In this document: positions 1 through 5,074 of the stretch, piece by piece | Layout of the letters: each line of letters begins with the position of its first letter | Position numbering within the stretch: the stretch's first letter is position 1 | Assembly: GCA_003252195.1 (NCBI GenBank) | Contig: QKFK01000014.1 | Span: forward strand, 1 to 5,074 | Source: Rhodospirillales bacterium | GTDB taxonomy: Bacteria; Pseudomonadota; Alphaproteobacteria; QKFK01; SZUA-500 | DNA: 5,074 bases | Direction: 5' to 3' | Translations under genes and position numbers: made by a program | The notes under the pieces: generated by a model | What the model saw: only the letters and a program-made list of their open reading frames with translations | What the model was told of the DNA's origin: nothing | The model's database searches: none

Positions 1-229
1 GATAGCGGATACTTACAATCATGCCATTCGTAAATTTGTTGATGGAGAGGTCTCAACCATAATTGGCGGAGAACGAGGAGATAATGTTGGAAATACAACT
101 ATTACAAAATTAAATGAGCCTAATGACATTATCAAAATTGATGGTAAATACTACATCAGCGACACCAACAACCATAAAATAAAAATATTTGATGGCAAAG
201 ATGTAACCGAATTTAAACTAAAATTTTAA
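1..229 (+). CDS. NHL-repeat protein, C-terminal fragment (5' end outside window)
   Basis: An open frame runs from the left edge (first full codon at base 2) to a TAA at 227-229, giving 75 visible residues and no start. Two NHL-type beta-propeller repeats can be read. The first has IADTYNHAIRKF followed by an EVSTIIGG turn. The second has NEPNDIIKIDGKYYISD, then TNNHKIKIF. The paired D-T-x-N-H-x-I-[RK] motifs separated by about 40 residues are the hallmark of NHL blades, and the protein ends shortly after the last blade (VTEFKLKF). NHL propellers are usually binding platforms. In bacteria some are fused to an N-terminal thioredoxin-like domain (NHLRC2 type), but that part would lie outside the window, so the full architecture and the function cannot be called. 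It is convergent with the SDR gene, with about 300 non-coding bases between them. Confidence 0.8.
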   Translation, partial: IADTYNHAIRKFVDGEVSTIIGGERGDNVGNTTITKLNEPNDIIKIDGKYYISDTNNHKIKIFDGKDVTEFKLKF

Positions 230-530
230 GTAATAATTCAAGTTACAATTACCTCTATCAACTAAAATGGATGTTTTAACAGATAGCTATATGAGCTAAA
301 AACATAAGATGTTTTATGCGGTAATTTTAGTAGCTAAATAGTGCTTTGGCACAGCGCACGACAACCTCACAAGCAATATAAAGTCACTCAAAACAACCGC
401 CAGCAAGACACTTATTATTAATAGGTGAATGCTAGGAATTTATATTATTATCGACGGAGCGCTCCAAAGTACGTGGGAATAAAAACAGCTCGCCACAATG
501 ACGACATAGCTATCCATAAAACAGCTAAGA
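230..530. other. Intergenic region without a convincing gene
   Basis: This 301-base gap lies between two convergent genes. I see no tRNA, no ORF with a ribosome binding site and no classical terminator for either flank. Two small AT-rich stem-loops stand side by side: TAGCT/AGCTA at 284-298 (loop ATATG) and AAAACAT/ATGTTTT at 299-315 (loop AAG). They might weakly end transcription of the NHL gene, but neither has a GC stem or a trailing T-run. The right part (about 450-505) is richer in G+C than its surroundings, contains a perfect 10-bp palindrome, and may be an interspersed repeat. The 8-base palindrome ATAGCTAT occurs near both ends (283-290 and 506-513), which can easily be chance. Confidence 0.6.
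452..505. repeat. Possible degenerate interspersed palindromic repeat
   Basis: A compact segment holds the perfect palindrome GGAGCGCTCC (456-465). On the minus strand it also holds GTCGTCATTGTGGCGAGC (505-488). The core GTCATTG-(T/C)-G-x-GAG resembles the short repeats (CGTCATTGCGAG...) scattered between genes in many alphaproteobacteria, including Rickettsiales. Only one copy is visible here and the match is from memory, so repeat status is inference. The segment's G+C is clearly above that of the flanking intergenic bases. Confidence 0.3.
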
Positions 531-1292
531 TTAGTTTTTATCTGGCAGGCGCTTAATCAATCCATCTGTCAAAAAGCATGGAAGCGCCCCTAACAACCAC
601 ATAACAAAAGCCATTGGCCATGGGAATACTATTTTCCCCCAATTTTTTTCTAGTCTAGCTTTTATAATATTTGCAGCTTTATCTGCTGGCATGATAAATG
701 GCATAGGGCAGGTGTTGGCATCTGTAATGCGAGATTTTACAAACCCTGGGCAAATTACAGAAACCTCCACTCCAAATCTTGCCAACTGCCCCCTTAAAGC
801 CTCACCCCATGTTCTAACACATGACTTTGACGCAGAATAAGCTGGCGCTGACGGCAACCCTTTATAAGAAGCAATAGAGCTCATAATTGCTATTTGCCCG
901 CGACCTCTGTTTTTCATAATATCTATAATGGGCAAGATAGTATTTAGAACGCCACCAATATTAACATCAAATATCGCATAAGTTTGATCTGGGCTTTCAT
1001 CTCCACCCATACTGCCTTTAGATATTCCTGCGTTTGCTACAACTAGGTCTAACTCTGATTTTGCATCACAATCAATAACCCAATTAAACATCGCAGATTT
1101 ATCTGCAACATCTATAATTTTTACAAAAACTTCTGCACCTTTTTCTTGGCAATCCTTAGATACTTGTTCTAATCTTTCAGAGTTTCTACCACTTAAATAA
1201 AGCTTCACCTCTTTATTAGCATATGCAACGGCTAATGCTTCACCAATTCCGCTAGATGCTCCTGTAATCAAAATATTCTGAGGATTCTTCAT
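531..1292 (-). CDS. SDR family NAD(P)-dependent oxidoreductase
   Basis: A classical short-chain dehydrogenase/reductase of 253 residues, the family's usual length. The Rossmann cofactor motif TGASSGIG is at residues 10-17. R36 in SGR after the second beta strand favours NADP(H). NAG is at 87-89, with structural N111. The catalytic set is S139, Y152 and K156 (YSASK), followed by the PG motif at 182-183. The tail (about 220-247) is hydrophobic, with several Trp, Phe and Leu residues. Similar tails occur in the DltE/YbbO-like branch and may help membrane or lipid-substrate contact. The substrate cannot be told from sequence. The ATG at 1292 follows a weak AGAGAG about 10 bases upstream, and the protein begins right before the first beta strand, so the start fits. 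The gene is transcribed away from yicC across a 92-base divergent region. In many alphaproteobacteria mltG and fabF precede yicC, so this neighbour is a local arrangement. Confidence 0.93.
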   Translation of the reverse strand: MKNPQNILITGASSGIGEALAVAYANKEVKLYLSGRNSERLEQVSKDCQEKGAEVFVKIIDVADKSAMFNWVIDCDAKSELDLVVANAGISKGSMGGDESPDQTYAIFDVNIGGVLNTILPIIDIMKNRGRGQIAIMSSIASYKGLPSAPAYSASKSCVRTWGEALRGQLARFGVEVSVICPGFVKSRITDANTCPMPFIMPADKAANIIKARLEKNWGKIVFPWPMAFVMWLLGALPCFLTDGLIKRLPDKN

Positions 1293-1326
1293 TTTTTTAA
1301 TACTCTCTAAAAAGATTTGCCCTAAA

Positions 1327-1355
1327 TTTAATCAATGATTATATTATCTTATAAT
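1327..1355 (+). promoter_or_regulatory. Candidate sigma-70 promoter for yicC-gmk
   Basis: TATAAT at 1350-1355 matches the -10 consensus exactly. TTTAAT at 1327-1332 is a poor -35 (three of six bases) at 17-base spacing. Transcription would start near 1362, giving a leader of about 23 bases before the GTG start of yicC. It overlaps the candidate minus-strand promoter of the SDR gene. The location upstream of the only plus-strand operon in the window supports it; the weak -35 and AT-rich background count against it. Confidence 0.4.
1338..1343 (-). promoter_or_regulatory. Candidate -10 box for the SDR gene
   Basis: On the minus strand the bases read TATAAT, an exact sigma-70 -10 consensus. The predicted transcript would start near 1331, leaving a leader of about 39 bases before the ATG. 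No good -35 is seen at 16-18 bases (the area around 1360-1367 reads TATTTT or GTATTT). In DNA this AT-rich an exact -10 can arise by chance. Confidence 0.35.
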
Positions 1356-1371
1356 ATCAAAAATACCTAGC

Positions 1372-1377
1372 AAAGGA
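1372..1377 (+). promoter_or_regulatory. Ribosome binding site deciding the yicC GTG start
   Basis: AAAGGA sits 7 bases before GTG at 1385-1387, an ideal Shine-Dalgarno spacing. For the alternative ATG at 1400 the spacing would be 22 bases, so the GTG start is preferred. Confidence 0.7.
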
Positions 1378-1384
1378 TTTTATA

Positions 1385-2290
1385 GTGACAATCTCCAGCA
1401 TGACAGGATTTGCCAGAGTTAATGGTAATATCAGCTTAAGTGAAAATACAAACACCAATTGGGTGTGGGAAATTAAAAGCGTAAACGGCAAAGGCTTAGA
1501 TATCAAACACAGAGTACCACAAGGGTTTGAAGATATCTTAGGAAACTGTCGCGATGCATTATCTAGTAATTTCAGCCGAGGAAGCTTCTTTATCTCTCTT
1601 GAAGTAGCTAATGAAGCTGGAGAAAAGAAATATAAAATAAACCAAGATTTATTAAAGCAACTCAGCGATATCGCCATCTCATGGCACAATGATTTTCCAG
1701 AAGATTTTACAGCCCCATCAATTAGCGAATTGCTGTCAGTAAATGGCGTTATTGAAAAGAATGAGGCAACCTATTCTGACGAAGAGGCCGAGAATCTTAA
1801 CAAAGCTATAAGCGCATCTTTTAACAATGCTATAGATGAAATGAAAAAATCTCGCCTAGCAGAAGGCGATAAAATGAAACTAGTTCTACTTGGTCTTATT
1901 GATAAAATGGCAGACTTAAGAGAACGTGCAGAAAAATGCTCGGCGCTGATGCCACAAAAAATTAAAGATCGCATAAATGAATCTGTTGCCAAATTGTTAG
2001 AGGACAACAACCTACCAGAAGAACGCATTGCTCAAGAAGTAGCGTTATATTGCGTTAGATTTGATGTTAGAGAAGAGCTTGACAGACTAAAAGCACATAT
2101 AGAGAGCGCTAGAGAAATGCTTAACAATGGTGGTAGCATTGGCCGCAAACTTGATTTCTTGTGCCAAGAATTTAACCGTGAAGCAAACACAACATGCTCA
2201 AAATCTAATGACATTGAATTAACTCAAATTGCTCTCGAGCTAAAAAGCACTATAGATCAGTTTAGAGAGCAAACTCAGAATATTGAATAG
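1385..2290 (+). CDS. yicC: YicC/YloC family endoribonuclease
   Basis: A 301-residue member of the YicC family, which is usually about 290 residues. The N-terminus carries the family opening SSMTGFAR (4-11). The C-terminal DUF1732-type region (about 214-301) has RIAQEVAL, RFDVREELDRLKAHI, GRKLDFLCQEFNREANT (253-269), SKSND (272-276) and the ending REQTQNIE, nearly the family consensus. The middle (about 125-215) is Lys/Glu-rich and looks helical. The E. coli homologue has been linked to RNA cleavage and turnover of the small RNA RyhB; the role here is inferred from family membership. Translation starts at GTG 1385 (AAAGGA upstream), which gives MTISSMTGF; starting at ATG 1400 would remove half of the conserved opening. 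The TAG at 2288-2290 lies 10 bases before the gmk ATG. yicC-gmk adjacency is common in alphaproteobacteria, so cotranscription is likely. Confidence 0.95.
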   Translation: MTISSMTGFARVNGNISLSENTNTNWVWEIKSVNGKGLDIKHRVPQGFEDILGNCRDALSSNFSRGSFFISLEVANEAGEKKYKINQDLLKQLSDIAISWHNDFPEDFTAPSISELLSVNGVIEKNEATYSDEEAENLNKAISASFNNAIDEMKKSRLAEGDKMKLVLLGLIDKMADLRERAEKCSALMPQKIKDRINESVAKLLEDNNLPEERIAQEVALYCVRFDVREELDRLKAHIESAREMLNNGGSIGRKLDFLCQEFNREANTTCSKSNDIELTQIALELKSTIDQFREQTQNIE

Positions 2291-2296
2291 AGAGGA
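2291..2296 (+). promoter_or_regulatory. Ribosome binding site deciding the gmk ATG start
   Basis: AGAGGA directly follows the yicC stop codon and lies 4 bases before ATG 2301. An in-frame TTG at 2283 would extend Gmk by six residues and overlap yicC, but it would place this Shine-Dalgarno inside the gene. The ATG is therefore preferred. Confidence 0.65.
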
Positions 2297-2300
2297 AAAA

Positions 2301-2948
2301 ATGAACGAAAGTAGCAAAAAACGCAGAGGTCTTATGTTAGTTTTATCTTCTCCATCAGGAGCAGGAAAAACAGCGATATCTCGTCGTATTATCGAAGAAA
2401 ACCCTGATATTTCTATGTCAATATCAGCAACTACCAGAGCTCCTCGCCCAGGTGAAGTTGACGGTAAAGATTATTTCTTTGTTTCTAAAGAAGCCTTTGA
2501 GCAAAAAGTTTCTGATAAAGAATTTTTAGAACACGCCAAAGTATTTGATAATTACTACGGCACGCCATCTAAACGCGTTCAGAATATTTTAGAGCGTGGA
2601 GAAGATGTTATGTTTGATATAGACTGGCAAGGAACTCAGCAATTAGCTGAAAATGCCCGCGATGATTTGGTTAGTATTTTCATACTGCCTCCTTCAATTG
2701 AAGAGCTAGAACGCAGACTATTCTCACGCGCTCAAGATACGGAAGAAGTTGTAAAAAAACGCATGTCAAAAGCAGCTGATGAAATGAGCCACTGGCGTGA
2801 ATATGATTATGTAATCGTAAATAAAGACTTTGAAAAAAGCGTTGCAAGAGTACAGGCAATATTATGTGCTGAAAGACTTAAAAGAGACCGTCAAATCGGC
2901 ATGGCAGAGTTTGTAAACAGCATGCGCCGCCAAAGTGAGAACGAATAA
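2301..2948 (+). CDS. gmk: Guanylate kinase
   Basis: Gmk transfers phosphate from ATP to GMP to form GDP, an essential cytosolic step in GTP, dGTP and guanine-nucleotide signalling pools. From ATG 2301 the product has 215 residues, typical for the family. The P-loop is SSPSGAGKT (16-24). The usual first Gly of the GPSGAGK form is Ser, as I recall from other alphaproteobacterial Gmks, so this is probably not a defect. The GMP-binding segment is ATTRAPRPGE (43-52), with R46, R49 and Y58. FLEH (75-78) and YYGTP (85-89) follow, then FDIDWQGTQQL (105-115), and an Arg-rich lid region around 140-160 (RRLFSRAQDTEE and KKR). All key residues appear present. The gene sits 10 bases after yicC with its own Shine-Dalgarno, so the two very probably share a transcript. 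It ends about 65 bases before a strong hairpin terminator. Confidence 0.97.
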   Translation: MNESSKKRRGLMLVLSSPSGAGKTAISRRIIEENPDISMSISATTRAPRPGEVDGKDYFFVSKEAFEQKVSDKEFLEHAKVFDNYYGTPSKRVQNILERGEDVMFDIDWQGTQQLAENARDDLVSIFILPPSIEELERRLFSRAQDTEEVVKKRMSKAADEMSHWREYDYVIVNKDFEKSVARVQAILCAERLKRDRQIGMAEFVNSMRRQSENE

Positions 2949-2957
2949 AAACACATA

Positions 2958-2980
2958 GCATTCACAATGCCTTTTCAGGC
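2958..2980 (+). other. Small stem-loops in the gmk 3' region
   Basis: Just after the gmk stop, GCATT-CAC-AATGC (2958-2970) forms a 5-bp hairpin followed by CTTTT. The overlapping GCCT-TTTC-AGGC (2969-2980) forms a competing 4-bp hairpin. They could protect the 3' end or act as a minor first termination point, but they are too short to call a terminator. Confidence 0.25.
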
Positions 2981-3014
2981 GATAAACTAATATTAAGGCA
3001 AACGCACAAAATAA

Positions 3015-3035
3015 AACCCCGCTAAATGCGGGGTT
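3015..3035. terminator. Bidirectional rho-independent terminator between convergent genes
   Basis: A perfect 8-bp stem AACCCCGC/GCGGGGTT (3015-3022 and 3028-3035) has a 5-base loop TAAAT. On the minus strand the stem is followed by TTTTATTTTG, a good U-tract, so it should stop the yidC-yihA-unknown transcript efficiently. On the plus strand the stem is followed by AAGTTTTAA, a weaker and slightly displaced T-run, so it probably also ends gmk transcription. The last two bases of the stem belong to the TAA stop codon of the minus-strand gene (3036-3034). Confidence 0.85.
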
Positions 3036-3858
3036 AAGTTTTAATGCGTATCTTCACAGATTTTTTTATATCTTCAACTATCTCATTTGGAGCAAGACTA
3101 AATAGAATCATTTCTGTAAAAAATGGGTAATCTCTATATCTAATTTTATCATCGTCGTTAAATGCACTATTGTAATCCTTTAGGTGACTTAAGTCCAAAA
3201 CATCATCCTCATGCCATAATTGTTCATTAATTGATTGAACTAACTTTCTGTATTCAACGTAGCAATTATTTTTATCTAAAAATGAATTGTCTTCACAAAA
3301 CTTCATATTTATCAATGCTGTCACAGGAAATTTAGTCAAGTTAGAATTTCTAGATTCGGGCTGCACAAAGAATTTTGCCTCCATACCTGACTTTAACAGC
3401 AACCAGTTAATCGTATATATCACTCTAGAATCATATATAACATCTTCCCCTATATTTTTAAAAGCACGTATTTTTGACCAGCTTGAAATATTATCAAAAT
3501 TATAATCAACTTGTTCAGAACAAACTTGTTTAACCAATTTTTCTAAATTCTCATCCTTAATACCCTTTATTCCACCCCAACCTTTAACAATCCATTTTGA
3601 TATATTTATCAAGTTATTAGATTGGTCTTTCAAAAATTTAGGGATCTCCTCCTTAAATCTTTTATGAAGAGCTAACTTCAAGAGAACATTCTGGTAAAAA
3701 ATATTATCTTTGCATGTGGCAAATAAATTATCTTCAACAATACCTTCATAATTGGTAATTTTACCCCAAACATACTTATTTATAAGATAATCCATAGGGG
3801 CATTATTGGTTAGTTGACAAATGGCATCAACTATATATTTAGAAACACTATCGTGCAT
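3034..3858 (-). CDS. Unrecognised 274-residue protein
   Basis: I do not recognise this protein with confidence. It appears soluble: there is no signal peptide or membrane segment, and it is rich in Lys, Asn, Asp, Ile and aromatic residues. Visible landmarks are W89, the GWGGI run (93-97), SSWSKIRAF (125-133), IYDSRVIYTINWLL (141-154), FFVQPESRN (163-171) and YPFFTEMILF near the C-terminus. The SK..AF ... IYDSRV pattern loosely recalls helical OGG/HhH-type DNA-glycosylase-like proteins of small accessory genes. That is a memory-based lead, not an assignment. The ATG at 3858 is one base after the yihA stop (TAA-T-ATG), with no strong Shine-Dalgarno, which suggests translational coupling. The stop codon runs into the terminator stem. 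Hand counts in sampled 60-base lines give 15-17 G+C here against 26-27 in yihA, and this difference suggests acquisition by transfer. The frame is intact over 825 bases, so it is probably a working gene. Confidence 0.8.
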   Translation of the reverse strand: MHDSVSKYIVDAICQLTNNAPMDYLINKYVWGKITNYEGIVEDNLFATCKDNIFYQNVLLKLALHKRFKEEIPKFLKDQSNNLINISKWIVKGWGGIKGIKDENLEKLVKQVCSEQVDYNFDNISSWSKIRAFKNIGEDVIYDSRVIYTINWLLLKSGMEAKFFVQPESRNSNLTKFPVTALINMKFCEDNSFLDKNNCYVEYRKLVQSINEQLWHEDDVLDLSHLKDYNSAFNDDDKIRYRDYPFFTEMILFSLAPNEIVEDIKKSVKIRIKT

Positions 3859-3859
3859 A

Positions 3860-4549
3860 TTAATAGCTCGTTACTTTTGCAACTTCGGCTTTAACTTCAT
3901 CTATACCAATACCCTTTTCAGAGCTAGTAATAATAATTTTAGGATATGCCGCAGGATGCTTAGATAGAGCATCTTGGGTTTTCTTTAGTGAAACTGCAAA
4001 ATCTTTATCTTTAACTTTATCTCTTTTAGTCATAATGATTTGATAACTAACAGCACATTTATCGAGCATTTTCATTATCTCTTCATCGTTACTTTTAACG
4101 CCATGACGAGAATCAATTAAAACAAACACTCTTTTAAGCTGAGAACGGCCTTGCAAATAAGCCCGTAAAACCTTATTCCATGCCTTTACAATCTTCTCAG
4201 GGGCTTCTGCGTAGCCATAACCAGGCATATCAACAAAATGTATCTGCCCACCAAGATTAAAGAAGTTAAGCTGTTGGGTGCGGCCTGGAGTATTAGATGT
4301 TCTCGCTAAATCTTTACGGAAAGTAAGTGCGTTTATCAAACTAGACTTACCAACATTAGATCTACCTGCAAAGGCAATCTCTGGCATGTCATCCTCAGGT
4401 AGCTGATGCAACTCAGCTACACCAAGAACAAAATCACAGCTTTTCTTAAACAGTTCTATGCCAGCTTTTAACTCTTCTTCTGATAATTGTTCGATTGATA
4501 TATCAGCCTCGTTTATGTCGCGGACTGACTTATATTTCTCGTCCATCAT
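3860..4549 (-). CDS. yihA: Ribosome biogenesis GTP-binding protein YihA/EngB (YsxC)
   Basis: A TRAFAC-class GTPase needed for assembly of the large ribosomal subunit in the bacteria where it has been studied. At 229 residues it is somewhat longer than the E. coli form (about 210), the extra length being an acidic N-terminal extension before the G domain. Motifs in order: G1 GRSNVGKSS (62-70), the switch region with NTPGRTQQLNFF (86-97) carrying the G2 Thr, G3 DMPGYG (107-112), G4 TKRDK (174-178) and G5 TSSEKGIG (208-215). All are complete. The start is ATG 4549, which overlaps the yidC stop as ATGATGA; AGGTG lies 7 bases upstream, at 4561-4557. A second ATG follows immediately and would change the product by only one residue. 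The yidC-yihA order is standard in alphaproteobacteria. The usual next gene in many of them, argB, is replaced here by the 274-residue gene. Confidence 0.96.
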   Translation of the reverse strand: MMDEKYKSVRDINEADISIEQLSEEELKAGIELFKKSCDFVLGVAELHQLPEDDMPEIAFAGRSNVGKSSLINALTFRKDLARTSNTPGRTQQLNFFNLGGQIHFVDMPGYGYAEAPEKIVKAWNKVLRAYLQGRSQLKRVFVLIDSRHGVKSNDEEIMKMLDKCAVSYQIIMTKRDKVKDKDFAVSLKKTQDALSKHPAAYPKIIITSSEKGIGIDEVKAEVAKVTSY

Positions 4550-5074
4550 TTATCAGCACCTAACCTATGCATAATCACTTTTTGTTGGATTATTGAAAGA
4601 GTGTTACTCCATGCCCAATATATAACCAAACCAGATGCAAAGTGACCTAACATAAATGTGAAGATTACAGGCATCCATTTCATCACAGAAGCTTGTGTTT
4701 TATCTGGAGGAGTTGGGTTAAGAGCTTGTTGAAGGATCATTGTAATACCCATAACAAGAGGCCATACACCAATGTTAATCAATGAAGGAATTGGCCAGTT
4801 TACCAAACCAAACAATGTAAATACAGAGGTTGGGTCTGGAGCTGCCAAGTCTTTAATCCAGCCAAAGAATGGAGCATGACGCATCTCAATTGAGATATAA
4901 AGCACCTTATACAATGAGAAGAATACTGGGATTTGAATTAACATCGGCAAACAACCTGCTGCTGGGTTAATTTTTTCTCTCTTATAAAGAGCCATCATTT
5001 CTTGATTTAAGCGAACTTTATCGTTTGAGTATTTCTCATTTAATGCTTTTACTTTTGGTTGAACCAATTTCATC
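4546..5074 (-). CDS. yidC: Membrane protein insertase YidC, C-terminal part (5' end outside window)
   Basis: YidC inserts and folds inner-membrane proteins, alone or with SecYEG. About 175 residues of the conserved Oxa1/YidC C-terminal domain are visible. The first visible residues (MKLVQPKVKALNEKYSND) match the internal cytoplasmic hairpin of the family, so that Met is internal and the gene continues beyond the right edge. Next come QEMMALYKREKINPAAGCLP and a membrane segment (about 43-62, IQIPVFFSLYKVLYISIE). The periplasmic stretch HAPFFGWIKDLAAPDP follows, then a segment around GVWPLVMGITMIL and QALNPTPPDKTQ. The two last membrane segments around MPVIFTFMLGHFASG and LVIYWAWSNTLSIIQQ end the domain. 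The tail is short (HRLGADK), without the long basic extension some YidC proteins have. The conserved membrane Arg of the insertase groove would be upstream, outside the window. The TGA stop overlaps the yihA start by four bases (ATGA). Confidence 0.96.
   Translation of the reverse strand, partial: MKLVQPKVKALNEKYSNDKVRLNQEMMALYKREKINPAAGCLPMLIQIPVFFSLYKVLYISIEMRHAPFFGWIKDLAAPDPTSVFTLFGLVNWPIPSLINIGVWPLVMGITMILQQALNPTPPDKTQASVMKWMPVIFTFMLGHFASGLVIYWAWSNTLSIIQQKVIMHRLGADK
4557..4561 (-). promoter_or_regulatory. Ribosome binding site of yihA inside yidC
   Basis: AGGTG on the minus strand lies 7 bases before the first of two tandem ATG codons, within the last codons of yidC. It supports ATG 4549 as the start and suggests coupled translation. 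Confidence 0.55.

Noticed and set aside
267..299. 10-codon plus-strand ORF
   Set aside because: It has no ribosome binding site and its length is expected by chance.
284..315. Tandem AT-rich hairpins as terminator of the NHL gene
   Set aside because: The stems of 5 and 7 bp contain hardly any G-C pairs and no T-run follows, so a terminator call is not justified.
429..482. 17-codon plus-strand ORF (MLGIYIIIDGALQSTWE)
   Set aside because: The AGG before the ATG is only 3 bases away, too close for a Shine-Dalgarno. The ORF is very short and overlaps the repeat-like patch.
440..517. 25-codon hydrophobic minus-strand ORF
   Set aside because: There is no ribosome binding site before the ATG, and it coincides with the repeat-like patch, so a small protein is not supported.
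1357..1689. 110-codon minus-strand ORF
   Set aside because: It lies opposite the clearly coding yicC and its promoter, has no family resemblance, and is a shadow frame.
1771..2214. Two minus-strand ORFs of 85 and 60 codons
   Set aside because: Both are antisense to the conserved YicC coding sequence. Their Ser/Leu-rich composition is what reverse reading of that gene gives.
2283..2300. TTG start for gmk giving six extra residues
   Set aside because: The Shine-Dalgarno AGAGGA lies after it and directly before ATG 2301, and the extra residues are not part of the family's conserved core.
2332..2372. Defective P-loop in Gmk (Ser instead of the first Gly)
   Set aside because: SSPSGAGKT/S is, from memory, the normal form in alphaproteobacterial Gmks and the catalytic Lys and Thr are present, so it is not an oddity.
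3287..3505. 72-codon plus-strand ORF
   Set aside because: It lies inside the 274-residue minus-strand gene, has no convincing ribosome binding site, and is most simply a shadow.

Overview
The window looks like a chromosomal stretch from an AT-rich alphaproteobacterium. The evidence for this group is the yicC-gmk pairing, a guanylate kinase with an SSPSGAGKT P-loop and a DIDWQGTQQL segment, and a YidC C-terminus with the YWAWSNTLSIIQQ stretch. All three read as alphaproteobacterial from memory of these families; no search was run. Most genes are housekeeping genes.

Layout, left to right. Bases 1-229 (+) hold the C-terminal end of an NHL-repeat (beta-propeller) protein that starts outside the window. 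Bases 230-530 are non-coding and contain a short GC-richer, repeat-like patch. Bases 531-1292 (-) encode a classical short-chain dehydrogenase/reductase. Bases 1293-1384 are a divergent promoter region. Then come yicC (1385-2290, +) and gmk (2301-2948, +), a tight two-gene unit. A strong hairpin terminator at 3015-3035 separates gmk from a convergent minus-strand operon. Read in transcription order, that operon is yidC (partial, entering from the right edge), yihA/engB (4549-3860) and an unrecognised 274-residue gene (3858-3034). Its junctions are very tight: ATGA overlap for yidC/yihA and TAA-T-ATG for yihA/unknown.

How the genes relate: YidC (membrane protein insertion) and YihA (GTPase for large ribosomal subunit assembly) are a usual pair in this group. 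YicC (RNA-cleaving family) and Gmk (GMP to GDP) are another usual pair. The SDR and NHL genes have no visible functional link to them.

The least ordinary item is the 274-residue gene. It is much more AT-rich than yihA, is fused to the end of the yidC-yihA operon in the place where many alphaproteobacteria carry argB, and has its stop codon inside the terminator stem. It resembles a single-gene insertion. Its function is not known to me; a loose motif resemblance to helical DNA-glycosylase-like proteins is offered only as a weak lead. I see no CRISPR array, tRNA, rRNA, insertion sequence or recognisable multi-gene defence system.
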